Source: Dichotomocladium elegans
Lineage: Eukaryota; Mucoromycota; Mucoromycetes; Mucorales; Lichtheimiaceae
DNA: 64,000 bases
Reading direction: 5' to 3'
Assembly (NCBI GenBank): GCA_025716815.1
Contig: JAIXMN010000006.1
Span: 682,001 to 746,000 of the forward strand
The position numbers and the translations under genes are program-made. Below are positions 1 through 14,754 of this stretch, one piece after another (position 1 is the first letter of the stretch; the number at the start of each line of letters is the position of its first letter). Under the pieces are notes generated by a model. It worked only from the letters and a program-made list of their open reading frames with translations, was not told the origin of the DNA and did no database searches.

Positions 1-647
1 TCCCTCACAACTCAACCTTCATCTCCCAAGGAAATCCCTCAACGTCACCGCCTATCATTAGTAGCACAGACGCTCATGGATCAACTCCTTCGTAAAGCTA
101 TCAGGCCTTTATCAATCAAATAAAATCGGCTTAACTATATAATTCAACTATGCTTGCAGGTATGCTTTGCTTCATTCCAAATAATCCCGGTTAGACCGTT
201 ATCATGAGTGGTGCTCGTGGGGCAAATGCCTCAAATGTTGCGCCTCGTGATCAGCGGGATGGTAGATAAGATTACTATCGTTGAGACAATAATAACAAGG
301 TTATTAAGTGACATGTTTCATCAAATATCTCCCGGTGAATCAAAACGCCCATGCCCGAATTGCTATGGAATCTACAGTATTCGACACGACAGATAAAGCC
401 GGTACCAGACCATCATGCGGATGAAGGAAAATGTTCCGAAATCGTCGCTCTGATAACCTCCTCCTCAGAAACGATATCTCAAACAAAGAGGTGCCAATCA
501 CGTACAAGACTTGACAAGAAGGGAATTGAGTAAACTGTAAGAAATAGAGAGAGAGAGAGAGGGAAACCAAATTCGGGTGGGATATGTGGAATAGGAAATG
601 GATAGTTTGACTGATAGGCATGTATGGTTTTTACTCGTAAACGACAA
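1..647. other. Intergenic sequence at left edge, no supported gene
   Basis: Only short overlapping reading frames without recognisable domains are present. A GA-rich run lies near 547-561. The right part is downstream of the PP1 stop codon and should hold its 3' untranslated region and polyadenylation signals. Confidence 0.5.
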
Positions 648-2187
<1,540 letters not shown>

Positions 2188-3174
2188 ATGTAAAATCTAT
2201 TGAATTCGGAATGCGAGTCAACGATCCTACTATGAGGGGGTCATGATGCGCGCACATCCAAATAGGACAAGCTTTGTGATGAGAGGAGCACACATACATA
2301 CGGGAGAGAATGACCTTTAGGATGGAAAGGTTTGCTGAGCGAACAGAATAGAGCAGATTTACAAGATGGGACAATACGCTCAACGCGGGGAAGTGCAAAC
2401 AGCCGCTACGACGGAAAGCGAGAGAGTAAATAAAAAAAAAGAGAGAGAGAAAGAGAAGATATTGTATCCCCCATTCCATCGAGCGCCCGCTCCCCCTCCC
2501 CCCACAACAGACAGACACTGGACACACACACTCTCTCTCACCCAGCATCCACGTACGCAAACTATCACTACCTAACTATGTGACACAAACAACGATTCCA
2601 GGTCCGTGAGTCTTATAAAGTACCCTAGGAGCATCTGATTTCCTAAGAAATTATCTTGCTGCTAAGCTATGAGATTCGAGTTTTCTGATCGGAGGGTCAG
2701 GTAAGACTCTCAGCCTGGAACGATTATTCAAGCATGAATCCCGCCGTGCTTGTTTCACAACGCAGCACTCGGAGTTGTGTCTGGTGAAAAGATGCGTGTG
2801 ATGAGATGTTTATCCTCGTTCACACATGTTATCTTCGGTCACACTTCCCAACTCAGCCATGCCCGCGCCCCGCGATTTCTCTTATTACGGCATGAACCGA
2901 GATCAACGCGATTTGAAGAGAGGAAAGGTTTATCACAAAAGCCCTAGGTAGAAGCGAGATTGCCTTTTCTTGGAGCCAAAGTGTCAATTCCCTTTTGTGT
3001 GGACCAAGACTTCCCTAAAAGGATACTCCCGCCTTATTATTTTTGCGCCTTGATAACAATTATTTTTAAGACCCATATGAGGTTAATCAGCATCTTCTTT
3101 CTCTTCCTTTCACATATTCCTATGGTTCAGCGAACAAGATCGTTCACATCCATCACTCTATCAGCTTAACTCCA
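2188..3174. other. Intergenic, divergent promoters of PP1 and PH-domain gene
   Basis: No gene is supported. The stretch holds A-rich and GA-rich runs (2430-2460) and CA/CT-rich sequence (2520-2545) typical of promoters here. PP1 is transcribed leftward and the PH-domain gene rightward from this interval. Confidence 0.5.
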
Positions 3175-3804
3175 ATGCCTACTGACAGCCACGATTACTT
3201 TAAGATAGTCGGCAGAAAAGATTCCAAAGCCTCTGATGCTCGCATCGACCTCAATGATCCTTCCACTTTCCGACCGCAGATGATGGAGAAGCATGCAGCT
3301 TCGCTGTGGCCTTACGCTGTCATGCGGGGCTGGATGACCAAACATATGCCCCCCGCCTTTTCGTTCACCAAAAGCTACCATCGTCGCTATATTCTACTGA
3401 TTGACCGCATCATCTACACCTTCAAGACGGACACTCCCAAAAACGACTATCGAGAATTTTTTGAGCTTACCCCCAATACTTGCGTCTTTGCAACAGATTT
3501 ATTCCCAGGTATTATGTACTGTCTTGAAATCCGTCGCAAGGAGGATGGCAGAACATGGTATCTCCAGGCCGAATCCGTAGAGGATATGAAGGCTTGGATG
3601 AACGTAATCAAAAAAGCAATCCAATGGCTCAATCTCCAACTTCCTGGTGTCTTCTCACTCACTCAACTCCTGGCTATGGAACATCCTGTCGACAGGCCGG
3701 CCTCTACCGTATGGCATCTTCCGCAAGGTCTCCCGCCTCAGCGACCGCCTCCTACAACCCTTCCGCCGCCGCCGCCATTACATCCTAGTATTTATCCCTT
3801 ATAA
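3175..3804 (+). CDS. Pleckstrin-homology (PH) domain protein
   Basis: A small protein with one PH domain at about residues 42-150, expected to bind phosphoinositides or proteins at membranes. The domain starts at the membrane-proximal strand motif RGWMTKH and runs through YHRRYILLIDRIIYTF to the final helix with the invariant Trp (VEDMKAWMNVIKKAI). The N-terminal 40 residues are polar and probably disordered. The 3' end is uncertain. Read without splicing, the frame ends at 3804 in a Pro-rich tail. Removing an intron ending at 3695 (AG, then GCCGG) switches to a frame ending in an Ala/Ser-rich tail at 3788. The start follows a CT-rich leader and is the first ATG of the frame. I do not recognise a specific orthologue. 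Confidence 0.75.
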   Translation: MPTDSHDYFKIVGRKDSKASDARIDLNDPSTFRPQMMEKHAASLWPYAVMRGWMTKHMPPAFSFTKSYHRRYILLIDRIIYTFKTDTPKNDYREFFELTPNTCVFATDLFPGIMYCLEIRRKEDGRTWYLQAESVEDMKAWMNVIKKAIQWLNLQLPGVFSLTQLLAMEHPVDRPASTVWHLPQGLPPQRPPPTTLPPPPPLHPSIYPL

Positions 3805-6800
3805 TATCACCAACCAGGAGAACACAAGAGAATCCGGGACAATAAGTCTAACAATAAGCACGCTCATTCTCCACTTTTCTGTTTTTGTATCATGTGTGCA
3901 TTTTATAACTCGAGATTCTTCTTGTTTTGTCATGATAACAGGCTGTGCAACCTTTCACCAATCCCTTATTTCACCAATCCCCCAAAGAACATGTATTTTT
4001 TTTTCCTTCCACTCTTGTATCAACGAACTAAGGGCTGGGCCCACAAAAGAGACATGATTTGGCCTCTCCCGAAGCTTAAGCTCATCCTTGTACAATCTGA
4101 ATCGCCCACTGCTTCATTTGGGAACAATTGATCATCAAACAACACACTCATGTGCTGTCATTCCACGCTCCCACTCCCCTGTACGACGCGAGTATCAGAA
4201 GAACCTGTCTCTTTCACACTATCAATAAACCCACTAAGCTGCGAGAAAATCAGACGGGATACCATCGTTCTTGCTATATTTTCCCTTGGCTGCAACCGTA
4301 TGAATAAACTTTGTTGATAATCCTGTGCCCAACAGGGTACATGCCTGATGTGTGTGATGACGCTATAGTAGTGCCGTCGACTCCATTATTGATTCTATCA
4401 TTTCTCGTCCTCCATGCTCCCAATGAAAACCATTAAAATGTTTCCTGCCCACATTATTGAAATGAAAAGTAATCAAACGGGCTGGGAACATGCCTATGAC
4501 AGAAGGAGGAAAGTTCATGGTTTGGTCTCTAGGACATTGTCCCAATTCTGAAATCGCAGGATCACAAAATAGAGATTTTCCGCGCGTGATGCTAAATAAA
4601 ATATCGGTACTTCTTAAATTCTGAAATGAAAATCAGAAAGAAAAAAAACGGGGCAAGGATGCCCAGAACTGCACCATCGATAAGAAATCGTAGTCTCGCC
4701 AATCCGTATGTTCTTGCATCAAACCCTAGTGTACTGTAGTTTCTAAAATGCGAACGGGACTGGAGAATGTGGATTAAGCGTTCTTGGGAAGAAGCAGTAT
4801 GCACGTCCAACTCGGTAAATGTGTTCTTTCTTCCTTTCCCATATTGATCCAACAAGTTCATGCAACACCTTATACTTTGTGCGACATTAGTCTACATCGT
4901 ACATCAGCTTTATTTTGAAAATAGAGTACTGGTAGTTTTGCGCTTCTGGGAGAACTATTTATGTGTCTTTGTTGAGCAAGAAAATCCTAAAAATTAACAG
5001 ATTATGAGGGTATTGTTTGGCCAATATCACGCTGCGCTTGGGGCAACCCGAGAGAGAAACTGAACGTCAATGAAGATTTGTAGGAAAGTATCCAATGGTA
5101 AGCATCATCATTTAGAGGGGGAATGCCTGGCGAATATCGACGCATCGTCCACGGCGCGTTAAAGACACTCAGCAGATATCGATTTTTTTTATACTATTGC
5201 TAGAAAAGCATTCACGTTTACTCCTGTGCTTATCATAGAGATATCTAAGCAATATACTTCTTGCGCTCGCTAGGGACTAAAGCACTTTTTCAGAAGCACA
5301 TTGGATGAGGCAGGAATGCAAGTATACTACATTGCATAACGTTCTTGTTTCTCTAGGAGTGATACTCTTCTTTCAGCCATTGGATTTTCGTCAATATAAG
5401 CTGCACCTCCTCTTCGATATCTTTTCCACATTTTTGCTTCTAGGTTTTGTAGGAGAATATGATTGGTTCTTTCAAACGCTTAGCTTAGCTTTGGAGATCT
5501 GTAGTCGTGAATTTCATTTGTTCTTCATACGTTGATTATGTCCCGCTATGTGGATGGGCAAAGATAGGCGATAACGGAGAGAGAAATAAAGAGAAGAAAA
5601 ACAGGGATAGTACGCGATATGACTGTATTCTGAGATGGGGATGGAATAAAGGATCTTTGCTCTCTCATAGAGGAAGCCATGCAGTAGACGAAACGTGTAT
5701 TATTTCAAATGCTATTGAACTTCCAGAGATATGAATCCGAGCAGATGGAGATAAAAACAGACGTAGAAATTCAATGGTCCTTACAAAATGCTTGCTTATC
5801 ATCAGCCAAATTACGTCTGATTTGTTTCACCGAAGTTGAGCCCAGTTTTTTCCCAGTGCCGGAGCCATTGTAAAAGATATGCATGAAAACCCAAAAATTC
5901 CCAAAAGACCATGTTCCTCAACAACAACTACATCCATTTGGTTGAATATACCACATCTCTGGCGAGAAGCATTCCCATTCTCAAGTGATAAGACGCTAAG
6001 GCTTATTCCAACACAATTGGTTCAAAGTGGATCGCTCTGACTGATACGAACGCCACACCAGTTGATAAAGCATCTATAAAAGGGAACAAACCGGCGAAAT
6101 CCCGGTCTCTCCTCTTTTTTGTCAGTATGGAAGAAATTAGCCAACGACAAATGGACACATCGTGTGATAGAGATTCTCTTTCTAAGGAAAACGGTGTACA
6201 TTTGGAGACCAAGAATGGCTACGATGCTACTGGGATGATTCGATATGTAGCTACTTTCAAATCCAATGCTTGAAATGTTTACGCTCGCCTTATGGCTCTG
6301 AATCGGTGCCCTGTTTTCTTTCACCTTGCTTCTCTTCCCGCTTTATCAGATTACTATGGGCATGATCACCAATGAGCATATAAATCCCGAGATGTACCTT
6401 TTACCTGAGGTTCTACAACCGATGGACAAGGTCACAATCCAAAAACGATGTCTGTACGCCCTTCTGCTTATTAAGAAGCAGCATTATGTTTGACGAAGGG
6501 TGCTGGACGAATTGCATGAACTTTTGGGTACCCGATCGCGGCAACAACGACATCTAATATTATGCTACTGTACCCTTCCGTCCCCCTTCTGCCTTAATAG
6601 AATCGAGTAGATGAAAAATAATCAAATGAATCGGCAGTTGGTTTTTTTTTTAGTCTGCCCGTGCGTTTATTCATCTATCGAAACATTTGAGGTTCAATTT
6701 TCCAAAGGAGAGGGCATATGTATCAAATGATTTGAAGCAAGGCAATACAGCATTTTATAAAAATATCCCAGGTGCCGGTCCGTCTTACCATGTCCCGGAT

Positions 6801-7928
6801 CTATGACAATATTATCGCAAGAAAAAAATACCTTTTTCTTGGTGTACTGCCTGCAAATTGACGATGAACAAAATGAATGTATTTTCTTTAACAAAGGGCG
6901 CGAGTATCCCAATGAATCCAATGCATCGAATGCCATCTTTCATTCATATTATGCAGCAAGCACGGCACTCTGTTTCCAAAATTATCACTTTGTTTAGACT
7001 CTGTGGCGGTCTACAATCCAAAAGGAATGAAACCCGTCCATTCATGTACCTCTTGGCCCAACGTTAACTAGTTACATTATCTAAGCTAAAAATTACCTTC
7101 TCTCCTTCACCGCCCCTCACATCATGCACGTGGTTATTTTGCACCCCTTCCCCACTCCCCCTTGCGCCTCCTCGTCCTTGGGAGTGGGTGCATCTTATTA
7201 CGTACCAAAAGCATTCCATGTAACGTTTGTATATGTCTATTTCAGTCTATGATGGTATCATACATTTGGTATAGAAATGATAAACGAAAGATACGTTTAA
7301 CATTGTCGCTATATAAAGCCTCTATAGTTTTTGTTTTTTTCTTATCATGGTCTTCTCCACAGCGATTTTTTTTTAGTTCTTGTGGCATTGCTTCTTGAGT
7401 CCGGGGCAGACAGTCAGGTGCCACTCATGTCGATCACGCGAGTTAAATCCGACATCGCATCCGATGCAATAAAACCATCCGCACTCGTGATCGTTGGAGA
7501 GCAGATTGTATTCATGACGGCGGTCCTTGGGGTTATTGTTATGGTGGTGGTGCGCCATGTGGCCCAGTCGCTGGGAAATGAGAACGAGAAGTCCTGAGTT
7601 ATGAAGCATGTTGAATGAATGGAATGGGTTCAAGGATGAGTGTGCGGTTGTTGAGAAGAAGAGACGACGAAGAGAAAGGAGGATGAAGGGTAAGGTGAGA
7701 GCTGTGTAATTTATAGATTTTTAACACAATGCGCAGCTCTCCTCCTTCTCCGTGTTGTTGTTATTGCGATTTTCCTGTTTTGTTTCCTGATCGACCACTG
7801 AAGCATTCGATTAAATTAAGCGCACTTTCAGGGGTGAATATAAATCGGCAGCGCCTCGGAGCAGCGAGTTTCTTTTTTTATTGTGTGCATGAGCAGAGGA
7901 TAAAGAATCAATGTGACATCCCTCCGAT
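3805..7928. other. Gene-poor 4.1-kb interval
   Basis: AT-rich sequence with many stop codons in all frames. I see no domain, splice-consistent exon chain, RNA gene or transposon signature in it, apart from the small candidate reading frame at 7373-7633. It may contain decayed mobile elements too diverged to recognise by eye. Confidence 0.5.
7373..7633 (-). CDS. Small hypothetical protein with C2H2-like motif
   Basis: An intact 86-codon frame. The second half contains a Cys-x2-Cys-x8-His-x3-His arrangement (FYCIGCDVGFNSRDRHEWH), resembling a single C2H2 zinc finger, followed by two more Cys. The N-terminal half contains a His/Asn-rich run. No homologue is recognised. It could be a real small protein or a chance open frame in AT-rich DNA. 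The downstream gene EGD1 is on the same strand but separate. Confidence 0.3.
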   Translation of the reverse strand: MNPFHSFNMLHNSGLLVLISQRLGHMAHHHHNNNPKDRRHEYNLLSNDHECGWFYCIGCDVGFNSRDRHEWHLTVCPGLKKQCHKN

Positions 7929-8646
7929 TTAGGCCTTGGCATCACCGTCAACCTTGGCCTTGATATCGGCCTGGTCAAAGCTCTCAACCAGATCGGGGAT
8001 CTCATCATCATTCTCGCCTTCAGCACCGGCAGCACCACCCTTGGCGGCAGTATAGGCCTCAGCCAGCTTGCGAAGGCTTGCCAGCGAATCAGGGCCCAAT
8101 TGGTTCAGGATATTGGGAACTAGAGCAATATATCAGCACAGGATAGACTAGTTTTCTATGACAAAGGAGAGATGCAAACATACCCAACTCGGTTAATTCC
8201 TTCTCAACGGCACGACCGTGGATGGCAAAAGTGTTGGCGTTGACAGCAGCCTGGACTGCGTAACAAGAAAACGAAGAATAAGATTATCATGCATGTATGT
8301 GTGTGTGCGGGAACGAGCAAAAGTATACTTACCGCGAGGGGTAGCGAAGTGGATAATCTTGCCATCCTCCTTGAACATATTCACTTCCTCGATACCACCG
8401 AGAGGCTGGACACCGACCTTTTGCAAAGAGGCCTGGAGTTTACGGTCATCGCCACCAGCCGATGATTTGGTGACTTTCTTGACCTTACGACGGGGAGTAC
8501 CTGAAATGGACGTAAAAATGAAATCCATGAGGTCTGCGTGTTATTCTCATACAAGCATGACCGCAATTTTTTCTCTTTCTCTCTTACTTACCCTTGCCAC
8601 CAATGCGGACCTGAGCCTGGAGCTTGGAGAGCTTGTCTGTGTTCAT
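7929..8646 (-). CDS. EGD1: Nascent polypeptide-associated complex subunit beta (BTF3)
   Basis: Beta subunit of NAC, the ribosome-bound heterodimer that contacts nascent chains and limits mistargeting to the ER. Four exons: 8646-8592, 8500-8333, 8255-8184 and 8119-7929, 486 nt in total, 161 residues. It starts [19 protein letters not shown], carrying the N-terminal ribosome-contact region and the basic RRKVKK motif. The NAC domain follows ([20 protein letters not shown], then [10 protein letters not shown]), and then the conserved [21 protein letters not shown] segment. The C-terminus is acidic. All four joins use GT-AG and preserve phase. Length matches fungal BTF3 proteins. Confidence 0.96.
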
Positions 8647-9228
8647 TCTAGATTGTCAACCGTTATGAGTTATGGTGGCCAAAATGGTTGGTCAAGCTGT
8701 AGTTGGTCATTGACTCGGTTGAAATGACGAAATATAAACAGGGTTTTGGACAGAGCACCATGACGAACAGCATCCAGAACAGTTCCACCCGCGTGTCATG
8801 GGACGGTTGGAACCACATTCCTACCTTTTTGTTCCCTGAAGCAAAAAAGGAAGGCGAGTACCCTTGAAGCGATTAATAAAAAAAATTTTCTTCCGGAGCC
8901 CGGACTTCAAGACCTAGCGAACATCTACCAAACTTACTGGCTTCTTGGCTTTTCATAAAGACTAATGAATACGTCCTCGATCCTCTCGCACTTTTGCTCT
9001 CTCGAAAGGTGTGGGTCAAATATATGATTCTGTCCAGGTTGTGGTCACGATGCTCGTGCAATCTGTAAGAAAATAGGTGACCATGCGTAAGGAATACACG
9101 TTGACACCTTTGCATCGGCATATATTTAGCAGCGAACACAGCCCCTTCTCTAGAGCTGCATTCGCACCGCGGCCATCGACACAGTCTAGCCAATATCTAA
9201 TACAAAAGTGCATTTTTTCCAGACTCGT

Positions 9229-9894
9229 TATACTTTATTTTCCAGAATAAATTTCGTACATGAGATAAAATAACGACGTAAAATACAAAAAAAAAATCGC
9301 ATAAATTGTATGAAGTTGTCGTATCAGTAGATAAAAAGATTTCGCATCGATACTCATTCGTCAGCTGAGGACAGCAATCCTTCATCATACACTTTAACTC
9401 ACTTCCGAAGAGTAGTTTAGGTGTCCTGGCGATGACCAAGACGGAAAATCGAAGAGGAGGAGGACGAGGAAGGCGGAGCCCAGCATCGAGAGCAGAAAGG
9501 AACGGAATGGGACCGCAGGCGGCAGCAGAAAAAAAGGAGAGGAAGGACGTCCAGGACTCCTCTCTTCCATGATTCATTAAAGTAGGTACGATTGGTCAAT
9601 CTGCAAAGAAGCGTGGACGTTAGATTGTAATAAAGAATTTAGTAGTATAACGATCATATCGGATGAGAACATAAAAGAGAGGGTCGGGCTGGAGGTCAGT
9701 GGGAGAGAAGATTTCTCACCTCTGCGGTATTTATAGGAAACCAAGGTGGGTGATTGTCAACGTGAAGGAAGTACCGTGCAAATTCACGATGCTTCTTGTT
9801 TATCAACAGTCAGCCGCACAGTTTCGTTGCAGTTTGATTTTTCATGCGTAAAGGTGAGTCATATTGTCAATATAATGATCAAGATACACGCAAG
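9229..9894. repeat. Dispersed repeat, copy A
   Basis: This segment resembles 32850-33680 along its length. Both start near ATACTTTATTTTCC and AATAAATTTC, both share a middle block CTCTCTTCCATG then TTGGTCAA, then GCTTCTTGTTTA, and both end near AATGATCAAGATACA or its close variant. Similarity is patchy, with internal length differences. No open frame is shared, so this looks like a non-autonomous element or decayed transposon. Ends are approximate. Confidence 0.6.
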
Positions 9895-12343
9895 TAATGA
9901 CTCAAGGTAAAAATGTGTTTAATTGCAAATGATTGCGTCAAGGGTATCCAGTCTATCAGAATGTGACCAATGATAAATGAGATATAACACTGAGATTACA
10001 AAGATCATTGATGATACGTAGTGTTGTTGTTGGCATGGGCTGCGTATTAAAACCACTACTACATCAAACTTATTGTCTCATATTAATGAACATGTGTGTC
10101 ATTAAACACTTATTATCACTGGTAATAAACATACATCGCAAAGAACTCACAGCCGTCCCTCTGCATGAAAAAGCTCTTTATCACCTGTTTCGTTGATGAG
10201 TTGCTCTATATCTTTTATAAAATGACACCATGTGGGGGTCTCCCGTAGCTGATCAGACACAGGTAATGGTCTATCTGCGGCGCTGGGATCTCTGACAATT
10301 AGAATCCTGGTTGTCGCATACGTGTTCACGACTTATGGCTGCCGATCGCTTAAGATTCCAGTGAGTACAAACAGCATCTGATCCATATTATTCAACATGT
10401 CATAATTCCTGACTATTACTTTACATCCCTGGATAGGCTGCCGTGAAGTCGATAGTTCGTGCGATGCGCCAGAACATCCATGGGGCTCTGATTCAAGATT
10501 CTCCAGGATCTTAAATCACTATTTCTGCCTGCAGGCCGGAATCGAGGCGCCTTTAATGACAGGTTGCATTCGATTTCCATAAACATCATACTATCGTTAG
10601 ATACTTCAAATCACACATACTTTAATGCACAACATCTTGCTGAATGAACATATATTCATAGATGCATTGCAGCAGTAAAGCTGACTCAAACATCAACTTG
10701 AAATTTGATCTTTTGTTGATCAAGAATGTTCAACTACTTATGACACTGGTCTCTCTTATAAATATGTGTATTCTTTCTCTCGGGTATATATATAGAATGC
10801 ATATACAAGAAAAACATTATCGGCAAGAGAAAGCATATGCGCTTTTATAGAGGTGAAGCTGGCAATTTTTTCGTGCGACGTCTTATTTCCATGTCTTGGA
10901 AAGACTTATCATTCTGCAACTTCTGAACTGCGATATTGCTTGTCAAGCAAGTGCTCGTACGCTCTCTGAAGCAGCATATCAAATAAACACAGCAAATATC
11001 CTCCAGTTTGATGGGAGACCACACATCAACGTGAACGAACCATGGGACCTCTTTGCTGAATGTCACTGCATCATCCAATACGTGATATAGTGCTAATGTA
11101 ATCAGCCGATTTATTTAATCTCAGTTACCAGATAATCGCGACCCGATGCCCGAAGAGAAGCGGCTTTGATAACAAGGATCGCAGTGCACGTGCAATCTGA
11201 CTAAACTGAGATCTGCTTTTCCGATCCGAGAGTCTGCTTAGAAAACTTATTTTAACGGAGTGAGCCCCTTTGCCTTGCGTTGTAAGATTATAGGTGTCTC
11301 TCCTATTCAAAGACAGATATCGCGGTTTCTTCTCCTCAGAAAGATCGGTGTCTGATTGCCCATTTGCAAAATTACAAAATCGGGAATCACAGTGGTTCAT
11401 CGAAGGAATAGTAAACCCGAATAGGTATCCCGCCGTATATCACGTCGATAGAAGGATCCAGTATTTTGGAACACTTCGTCTTTTGTAAATACTGTAGCTC
11501 AAGTTATCCATCATGCCCGTCCTTATTTCGCGTAAGGCTGATCAATCAACCAACGGTCATCTAGACTTAAGATTAAGACAAACATCGCGGGAATACACTT
11601 GAATACCATACCAAATTAGATGCATAAAACCAAAAGATTAAGTATTTTTCCGTTACTCTCAACATTGCAACGTGTTACAACCATCAAATAAGACATCTAT
11701 TCAGCCCGATGTCTGTGTGATACTAGCTTACGATAGTTGCTCCTGCGTTCGTCATATTTGTATGCTATACAGTGAGTCAGGCATTTGTGTTAAATATATT
11801 CGGCGCTAATCGAACGGGGCCATCAAGACTGATTATATCAAGGGAATAACCGGCGAATTTAGTCATTGAAATTAACGACAACTCATAAAACAGCAAATCA
11901 ACGAACGCCTGATTGTTATACATGTCTTCGGACTAACACCATATAACCTTCATGCGGTTGAGCGTAAAGATATCGCTTTTTTATGAATATGATGAGAGAA
12001 TAAACATTCAGGTAATATGCAACAGACGGATGAGAATGCTTTCCTGAATGAGTGCGTTTGATTTGCATGCGCGGGCGCGTGAAGGCCTATTGAAAGCGGC
12101 GGGACGGAATGTTGAAGAGCACATGCCGACTTGAGCGGAGGTTTAATTCAAAAGATGTCAATGCCGTTTGCTTCATTCTCATTTGTCCGAGTCATACTCT
12201 GTCGACCTGTATCCCAACCGCCCTTGGTAGTAACCCTCTAGGCGACTTTTGCGTGGGAAACCTCGATCCCTTTAAATATAGAATTCTTCGTCGGATATTC
12301 TCAATTTCACTAGCCAAAGCTCTATCCAATACTTCCTTTCACC
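9895..12343. other. Gene-poor interval upstream of malic enzyme
   Basis: No complete gene is supported. Short coding-like stretches occur at 10147-10330 (minus) and 10896-11090 and 11294-11488 (plus), but they do not join into a recognisable protein. The last few hundred bases should hold the malic enzyme promoter. Confidence 0.45.
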
Positions 12344-14545
12344 ATGCCCACCGTCGAGTTTGAACAACGTCCTAAAACCATCACTACCGACAACCTCAGC
12401 AAGACCCCCAGGTCCATGTCCGCACACATTGCTATTTCGCCATATTATAACCAAGGTTCGTTTCTGATATTGCCAACAAACATACGGGGGTGCGCTTGTG
12501 TTGCTCATTTTCTTTGGTTTGGCAGGAACTGCCCTCGATATCGAGTCCCGTAACCGTCTTGGTCTTCGTGGATACGGCCCCGTAGCTGTCGAGGATATCG
12601 AATTACAAAAGATGCGTGCTTTAAAACAACTGCGATCCAAGAGTACTCCACTTGACAAATACCTATTCATGGCTCAGCTACGCAACAGCAACATCCGCTT
12701 GTTTTACAAGCTAGTCTGTGACGAACTCACGGTTAGCATCCACGTGTTGAGCTAATCAAGACGGTTGCTAACAATGAAACACTATATCCTGCTTTAGGAA
12801 ATCGCCCCGATTATATACACTCCCACTGTTGGCGAGGCTTGTATGGAATACTCCAACATTTACCCATTCTTAGGCCCTCCTGGTAAGTAAATATATACTG
12901 GTTTCCTAAACAAGTTGACCTCATCTAAACTCCCATATGTTCATATTAGGCGCCCCGGATGGACTTTATATCACAATCAACGATCTTCCCTATATCAAAG
13001 AGATCCTCCAAAACTACAGACGTGGGCCTGATGGTGTTGTAAATAACCCTGATATTACCGTTATTACTGATGGCTCCCGAATTCTTGGTCTTGGTGACCT
13101 TGGTATGGGCGGTATTGGTATTCCAATCGGAAAGCTTCAACTCTACTCAGGCGCGGCCGGCATCGATCCTCGTAAAACCCTCCCTATTGTCCTTGACTTT
13201 GGTACCAATACAGAGCGGTATCTCAACGATCCTCTTTATCTCGGACTGAAACAGAAGCGACCTAGTGAGGAAGAGGTAACTTGGTAACGGGATTTAAGTC
13301 ATTCGATGTACTGAGACCAACATTATTTTAGTTTTATTCTGCCATGGATAAGGTGATGGAAGGTCTCTATGATGCTTTTCCCGACATTCTAGTCCAGTTC
13401 GAAGATTTCTCTTCGGAACATGTGAGTTACAACATTTAGAGCGGTAGTCAGTACGCAGATTGTTGAACAAGTTGACTATAATAGGCATTCGGCTTGCTAG
13501 AGAAATACCAGAACAAATACTTCTGCTTTAACGATGATATTCAAGGCACAGGAGCAGTTATTCTTGCAGGCTTCATCAATGCCGTACGTGAGGCTAAGGA
13601 GAAGGTTGGACTCAATCCCGAAGACCACCGAATCGTTTTTCTCGGCGCTGGTTCCTCCGCTATCGGTGTGGCCAAGAACATCTTGACATACTTTATGAGG
13701 GAACATGGTTTTACGGAAGAACAGGCCAAGGGTATCTTCTATCTCGTGGACAGCAAGGGTCTCATCACTCAGGATCGTGGAGATAAGCTTGCACAACACA
13801 AGGTCTATTTTGCTAGATCTGACAACGAAGGCAAACAATTCAAGGACCTTTGCGATGTTATTGAATATGTTCGGCCCACTGCGTAAGTCACCGTCCCATT
13901 GTCTCACTTACCTGTGGGAGACCCATTTTTGACTTACCTATCATCATCTCTGTTAGACTTATCGGTCTTTCAGCGCAATATCAAGCCTTCACCCAGAAAG
14001 CCATTCAAAAGATGGCAACCATTAACAAGCTGCCCATTATTTTCCCTCTTTCTAACCCCATGACCAACGCAGAATGCACTTTTGAGCAGGCTATGATCAA
14101 TACAAACAACCAGGTCCTGTTCGCATCCGGTACTGCCTTTCCTCCATTCCGTCTGCCGAACGGTGAACTTAAATACGCTGGTCAGGGTAACAATATGTAT
14201 ATCTTCCCTGGACTCGGCCTTGGCGCCATCATTGCCAAGGCTAGCCATGTCTCGGACAGTATGGTTTACGAGACTGCTAAGGGCCTGGCGGCCTCTCTCA
14301 ATGATCAAGAAATCAAGGACGGCAACCTTTACCCAAGCTTGGACCGAATCCGGCCAGTTTCTGCCCAAGTGGCTGCTGCAGTCTGTCGCCAAGCTCTGAA
14401 GGAAGGCCTTACACGGAGCCCTGAATTGTTGCACATATCCAAGACACACACAGGCCAAGCATATGAAGATGCCCTCATGGCATTCGTGACCTCGCATATG
14501 TGGGATCCTAACCAGTCGTCAAACTTTAAGTTGCCTACACACTAA
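12344..14545 (+). CDS. MAE1: Malic enzyme (NAD(P)-dependent)
   Basis: Oxidatively decarboxylates malate to pyruvate, producing reduced cofactor. In oleaginous moulds this is a candidate NADPH source for lipid synthesis. Seven exons: 12344-12455, 12526-12731, 12798-12882, 12950-13275, 13332-13421, 13485-13882 and 13957-14545, 1806 nt in total, 601 residues. The active-site motif YTPTVGEAC, the catalytic-lysine region TDGSRILGLGDLG, the metal-ligand block QFEDF..NDDIQGTGAV, and the dinucleotide-binding GAGSSAIGVA are all present. The C-terminal block FPLSNP is also present. No clear mitochondrial presequence is visible, so a cytosolic form is the simpler reading. Cofactor preference cannot be judged reliably by eye. 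Confidence 0.96.
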
Positions 14546-14674
14546 GACGGCCACATCACTCTTTATTTCAATCCATTTTATAGTGCATTTTGCATAGGAC
14601 GATACATTATCTTCATTACCTCCTTCCCTTCTTCCCAAGGCGCGGCCACTATTCATCGCATTCACACACTCTCG

Positions 14675-14754
<80 letters not shown>

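Noticed and set aside
8218..8727. 169-codon plus-strand frame over EGD1
   Set aside because: Antisense to EGD1 exons and introns, with no domain.
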